From PALSA-1316 sp964499365 (GTDB taxonomy: Bacteria > Nitrospirota > Thermodesulfovibrionia > Thermodesulfovibrionales > UBA6898), in NCBI GenBank assembly GCA_964499365.1, contig CAZCKU010000011.1, positions 1 through 64,000 of the forward strand: a DNA stretch of 64,000 nucleotides, read 5' to 3'. The notes beneath the pieces were generated by a model. The model was given only the letters and a program-made list of their open reading frames with translations, ran no database searches and was not told where the DNA came from. Below are positions 60,924 to 64,000 of this stretch, piece by piece (the first letter of the stretch is position 1; the number at the start of each line of letters is the position of its first letter). Position numbers and translations under genes: made by a program.

Positions 60924-62511
60924 AGGGCCCCTGCGTCACAACCGGTATTTCTTCAAAGTTTTCGGATGGCGGAGGTGAGGAGACCTGCCATTCGAGGGTG
61001 CTGCCGCCCCAGGGGTTTGCGCCTGCAGGCTCACCCCTCCTGATCGAACGCAGGAGGTTCGTAAACACGATGATCAGTCCTGCCACGAGAAGCCAGGACC
61101 CGATTGTCGAGACGATATTCAGAGTGTGGAACTGAGGCAGGTAATCATAGTACCGTCTCGGCATCCCCTGCCACCCGAGGATGAACATCGGGAAGTAGAG
61201 CGTGTTGAAGCCGATGAAGAGGAAGAACCAGCCGATCCGGGCCAGCCTCTCCTGATACATCCTGCCGGAGATCTTCGGGAACCAGTAATGCAGGCCCGCA
61301 AGAAATGCGAACCCCGTCCCCCCGAACATGACATAGTGAAAGTGGGCGACGATGAAGTAGGTCCCGTGGATATGGATGTTCGTGGCGAGCGCGCCCATGA
61401 TCAGTCCGGTCAGCCCGCCGATCGAAAAAAGGAAGATAAAGGCCAGCGTGAACAGGAGTGGTGCGTCCACCCTGATCGAACCCTTGTAGAGCGAGGCGAC
61501 CCAGTTGAAGATCTTGACCCCGCTCGGCACCGCCACGATGAAGGTGATGAACGAGAAGACCGCCCGCGCCGTATCGCTCATGCCGCTGGTGAACATATGG
61601 TGGCCCCAGACAAAATAGCCGACCGAGGCGATAGCCATGCTCGAAAACGCGATCGCCTTATAGCCGAAGACGGTGCGCCGGCTGAAGACCGGGATGATCT
61701 CGGTGACCACCCCCATCGCCGGCAGGATCATGATATAGACCGCCGGGTGCGAGTAGATCCAGAAGAGGTGCTGGTAGAGGATCGGGTCGCCTCCCTTCGC
61801 GGGATCGAAAAAACCGACACCGAAGAGCCTCTCGATGATCACCAGCAGCAGGGTGATCGCGAGAACCGGGGTCGCCAGGACCTGGACCCAGGCGGTTGCA
61901 TAGAGAGACCAGACGAAGAGCGGCATCCTGAACCAGGTCATGCCGGGTGCCCGCATCCGGTGGATCGTCGTGATAAAATTCAGCCCGGTCAGGATCGACG
62001 ACATGCCCAGGACAAAGGCTGCGGAGACCGCGAGGATGACGTTCGTCCCTGTCCTGATGCTGTAGGGTGCGTAGAAGGTCCAGCCGGTATCGGGCGGCCC
62101 GTCGCCGGTGAAGAGCGACAGCAGTGCCAGGAGTCCGCCGGCGACATAGCACCACCAGGACAGGAGGTTGACCCGGGGGAAGGCCACGTCGCGCGTACCT
62201 ACCTGGAGCGGGAGAAAGAAGTTGCCGAGAGAGGCCGGGATGCCCGGGATGATAAAGAGGAAGATCATGATGACGCCGTGGAGCGTGAAGAACGAATTGT
62301 AGGTCGAGGCTGCTACGATCGTCCTGCCCGGTGCGATCAGTTCCAGCCGCATCAGCAGGCCGAAGGTGACGCCGAGGCTGAAGAAAAGGAAGATCGAAAA
62401 AAGATAGAGAAGCCCGATTCTCTTGTGGTCCCGGGTGAAGATCCACGAGGCCATGCCGCTCCTGCCGTCCGGGGGGGTGTAGAATCCGGGCTGCACTCCG
62501 GGCACACTCAT
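60880..62511 (-). CDS. ctaD: Cytochrome c oxidase subunit I (A2 type)
   Basis: This 543-residue catalytic subunit has about twelve helices. It shows the haem and CuB ligands (FFTLHGVIMIF, YSHPAVYIMILP, VWGHHMF, HFHYVMFGG). Helix VI reads YSHPAVY where A1-type oxidases have a glutamate (HPEVY). The Tyr-Ser pair instead is the hallmark of A2-type oxidases such as Thermus caa3. The K-channel lysine is present in VPSGVKIFNW. The start overlaps the Sco gene by 4 bp. It forms the oxidase with subunits II, III and IV encoded downstream, reducing oxygen to water while pumping protons. Confidence 0.95.
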   Translation of the reverse strand: MSVPGVQPGFYTPPDGRSGMASWIFTRDHKRIGLLYLFSIFLFFSLGVTFGLLMRLELIAPGRTIVAASTYNSFFTLHGVIMIFLFIIPGIPASLGNFFLPLQVGTRDVAFPRVNLLSWWCYVAGGLLALLSLFTGDGPPDTGWTFYAPYSIRTGTNVILAVSAAFVLGMSSILTGLNFITTIHRMRAPGMTWFRMPLFVWSLYATAWVQVLATPVLAITLLLVIIERLFGVGFFDPAKGGDPILYQHLFWIYSHPAVYIMILPAMGVVTEIIPVFSRRTVFGYKAIAFSSMAIASVGYFVWGHHMFTSGMSDTARAVFSFITFIVAVPSGVKIFNWVASLYKGSIRVDAPLLFTLAFIFLFSIGGLTGLIMGALATNIHIHGTYFIVAHFHYVMFGGTGFAFLAGLHYWFPKISGRMYQERLARIGWFFLFIGFNTLYFPMFILGWQGMPRRYYDYLPQFHTLNIVSTIGSWLLVAGLIIVFTNLLRSIRRGEPAGANPWGGSTLEWQVSSPPPSENFEEIPVVTQGPYVYDRGRTKSSGPA

Positions 62512-63296
62512 CCGCGCTTTTTTCCCCAGAGCGTGAGCCAGCCGATGAACAGGCCGATGAACAGGAGCGTTGCGACTGCGGTGATCTTCAGGATATCGAA
62601 GACATACCGCCTGCCCTCGGGGTCGTAGCTGTAACAGTACAGCAGAAGCTTGTTCACGGTGGGAACCGCCAGACCCTTCGAGGCCTCGGTGATCGCCAGG
62701 GTAAGGTCCATCGGCAGGAACTTGATGCCGTAGAGGTACCGGGTTATCTTGCCGCTCGGAGAGAGGACGATCAGGGCGACGGGATGGGCAAACCCGTTCG
62801 GTGCCCTCCTGAAGCCGAAGCCTGCAGCCCTGGTGATCCTCGCGATCGTCTCCTTGTCAGCAGTCATAAAATTCCAGGAACCATCGGGGAACTCCCTGCG
62901 GGCGGCCTTTTGATAATCGACTTTCTTCTGTGCTGCAAGGTCCGGGGTCTCGGTCTCGTCAAAGCTGATCGTCAGGACAGCAAAGTCCTTCCCTGGCGCG
63001 AGCTCGACCTTCGAGAGGACATCGGAGAGGCCTGAGAGCAGGGCAGGGCAGGTATGGCTGCAGCGGTAATAGACAAAGTTCAGGATCGTCGGTTTTGTTA
63101 TGAGATCGCGCAGCAGAACGGTACGGCCGCTGTCGTCGGTCAGCGTAAGGTCCAGGGGGAGGGTCTCTCCGAGTTTCTCGTTGATCCCCGGTCTGGTGTC
63201 TGCCTGTTCTGCGTATGCCGGCAGCATCCCGGCGGGGAAGAGCAGCGCGGCTGAGAAGAACAGCGTCAGCAGCAGCGGTGTCAGCGGCATCCGCAT
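62508..63296 (-). CDS. SCO1/SenC copper chaperone
   Basis: This 262-residue membrane-anchored thioredoxin-fold protein delivers copper to the CuA site of subunit II. The metal motif is CSHTCP with CxxxC near residues 79-83, and the third ligand histidine is in GFAHPVAL. A signal peptide or anchor is at the N-terminus and a further helix at the C-terminus (ITAVATLLFIGLFIGWLTLW). It overlaps subunit I by 4 bp, in an operon position that matches its role. Confidence 0.9.
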   Translation of the reverse strand: MRMPLTPLLLTLFFSAALLFPAGMLPAYAEQADTRPGINEKLGETLPLDLTLTDDSGRTVLLRDLITKPTILNFVYYRCSHTCPALLSGLSDVLSKVELAPGKDFAVLTISFDETETPDLAAQKKVDYQKAARREFPDGSWNFMTADKETIARITRAAGFGFRRAPNGFAHPVALIVLSPSGKITRYLYGIKFLPMDLTLAITEASKGLAVPTVNKLLLYCYSYDPEGRRYVFDILKITAVATLLFIGLFIGWLTLWGKKRG

Positions 63297-63298
63297 CC

Positions 63299-63628
63299 CT
63301 ACCTGAAGGTCCTGATGATGTAGTCTGCTATGGCCTCCGCCTCATCATCGGGGAGGGTCGCAGAACTCCAGGAGGTCATGCCCTTGCCGGGATGCCGCAT
63401 CTTCTCGACGATGTCGGCCCTGCTGCTGATATTATGGGCGTCGCGGTGTTCCTTCCGTAGGGTCTTCCCCGGATTGATGATATTGCCTCCCTCCGGATGG
63501 CAGGTGCTGCAGTGCTCCTTGAACAGCTCCGCTGCTGACCGCCCGTTTTTTGGTGCGGCGAGTACCGACGCTGCGCAGATCCCGGCAAAGACAAGGGCCG
63601 CTGCGACTGTTATGCTCTTCTTCATCAT
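63299..63628 (-). CDS. Small periplasmic cytochrome c
   Basis: This 109-residue monohaem cytochrome has a signal peptide ending VLA, the haem motif CSTCH at about residues 40-44, and a likely axial Met in KGMTSWSSA. Strong ribosome binding site GAGGAG. It is the first gene of the caa3 gene run, two bases before the Sco gene, and probably feeds electrons to the oxidase. Confidence 0.88.
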   Translation of the reverse strand: MMKKSITVAAALVFAGICAASVLAAPKNGRSAAELFKEHCSTCHPEGGNIINPGKTLRKEHRDAHNISSRADIVEKMRHPGKGMTSWSSATLPDDEAEAIADYIIRTFR

Positions 63629-63734
63629 GTATCTCCTCTGTGGCCATGTAGTGCCCTCTGTAAATCCTGCTCTATTTTACACCGTTCCGGCATGGAAGTC
63701 GCCATCTTTTCACTGAGGCGTCCCCGTTTTTTAC

Positions 63735-63763
63735 TTGACGAATAATGTAACAAATGTTACATT
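63735..63763 (+). promoter_or_regulatory. Promoter with overlapping palindromic operator
   Basis: TTGACG (63735-63740) and TACATT (63758-63763) are 17 bases apart. The palindrome AATGTAAC-AAAT-GTTACATT (63744-63763) fills the spacer and -10 box, and a third half site GTAACAT lies at 63774-63780. A repressor bound here would block transcription of the ChrB-like gene that follows. Confidence 0.55.
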
Positions 63764-63811
63764 TAAAACAAGAGTAACATATATTATTATGACGGGAGGA
63801 CGTCGGAGGAT

Positions 63812-64000
63812 ATGGGTGCAGGACTGCGGGAAAAGAGGGTTCGGAAGGAGGGCTGGCTGCTCTTCTTCTATCGTGTGCCTTCGAAGCCGGTCAGCAGCCG
63901 GATGAAGGTCTGGCGCAAGCTGGCCGGTGCAGGGGCGGTGGCGCTCAAGGGTTCTGTCTACATTTTGCCTTTCAGCGATGAACACTATGAATTCCTCCAA
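63812..64000 (+). CDS. ChrB N-terminal-type protein (partial, cut by window end)
   Basis: Sixty-three codons are visible, still open at the window end. The product reads GWLLFFYRVPSKPVSSRMKV then WRKLAGAGAVALKGSVYILP, which is the start of the ChrB N-terminal domain (pattern WLLxxYxVPxxPSxxRVxxWRKLxxLGAVxLxxxVWxLP). ChrB proteins are involved in chromate resistance, in some species as regulators. GGAGG is only two bases from the ATG, so the exact start is uncertain. A palindrome-controlled promoter precedes it. Confidence 0.72.
   Translation, partial: MGAGLREKRVRKEGWLLFFYRVPSKPVSSRMKVWRKLAGAGAVALKGSVYILPFSDEHYEFLQ

Noticed and set aside
61126..62628. 500-codon open frame on the plus strand
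   Set aside because: Antisense to oxidase subunit I, with composition dominated by Asp, Glu, Arg and Gly; no domain is recognisable.
1..64000. CRISPR arrays, rRNA, tRNA, integrases, transposase genes
   Set aside because: I looked for regularly spaced repeats, tRNA-like cloverleafs, rRNA blocks and transposase or integrase motifs and found none that hold up by eye.

Overview
This window looks like a contig of a GC-rich, Gram-negative bacterium, assembled from short reads (there is one 100-N scaffold gap). Two Mla-type lipid transport loci, a TonB receptor and many lipoprotein or periplasmic proteins point to an outer membrane. A DsrMK-like redox pair, a multihaem hydroxylamine-oxidoreductase-like cytochrome, ferritin-like proteins, radical SAM enzymes and a caa3 oxidase suggest a metabolically flexible, probably anaerobic to microaerobic organism. 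Nitrospirota or a former deltaproteobacterial lineage is my best guess, held loosely. No rRNA, tRNA, CRISPR array or intact transposase was seen.

Layout: 0-6.5 kb holds a DUF4143 ATPase, a YadA-head/S74 surface protein, a radical SAM protein, a rubrerythrin/flavoprotein pair and an isopropylmalate-dehydrogenase-family enzyme. 6.8-12.6 kb is a tightly overlapping histidine kinase, LuxR regulator, HlyD lipoprotein, ABC ATPase and permease operon. 13.4-22.4 kb carries two divergent Mla loci around a FecR-type protein. The ATPase of the first locus is fused to a degenerate GGDEF domain. 22.5-29 kb has a flavin reductase, TonB receptor, Kef antiporter and DsrMK-like pair. 29.4-35.4 kb is signalling (kinase/regulator, PilZ, GGDEF). 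35.7-41.3 kb has radical SAM, a beta-propeller plus nonahaem cytochrome pair, an old yellow enzyme and a hydrolase.

41.4-46.5 kb is an AT-richer accessory segment with an FRG protein, a PH-domain protein, an IPTL-CTERM propeller, a secreted papain-like protease lacking a propeptide, and a chagasin-type (I42) inhibitor beside it. Near-identical 16-bp sequences bracket it, and a remnant of rtcA lies just outside.

46.8-54.3 kb contains PhoU-like and spermidine-synthase-like genes, a tiny lysine-rich protein and the most notable gene of the window: a rhodanese/ferritin-like fusion at 51729-52613. Its catalytic cysteine codon is replaced by in-frame TGA, followed at the right distance by a perfect hairpin. 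This is a predicted selenoprotein. It overlaps a flavoprotein of the family found fused to selenophosphate synthetase. 55.2-63.7 kb is one long leftward gene run: cytochrome c, Sco, caa3 oxidase (A2 type), haem O synthase, then a radical SAM/SPASM enzyme, a degenerate nucleotidyltransferase and a membrane protein with a Cys-Gly tail. The window ends inside a ChrB-N-type gene with an operator-like palindrome in its promoter.
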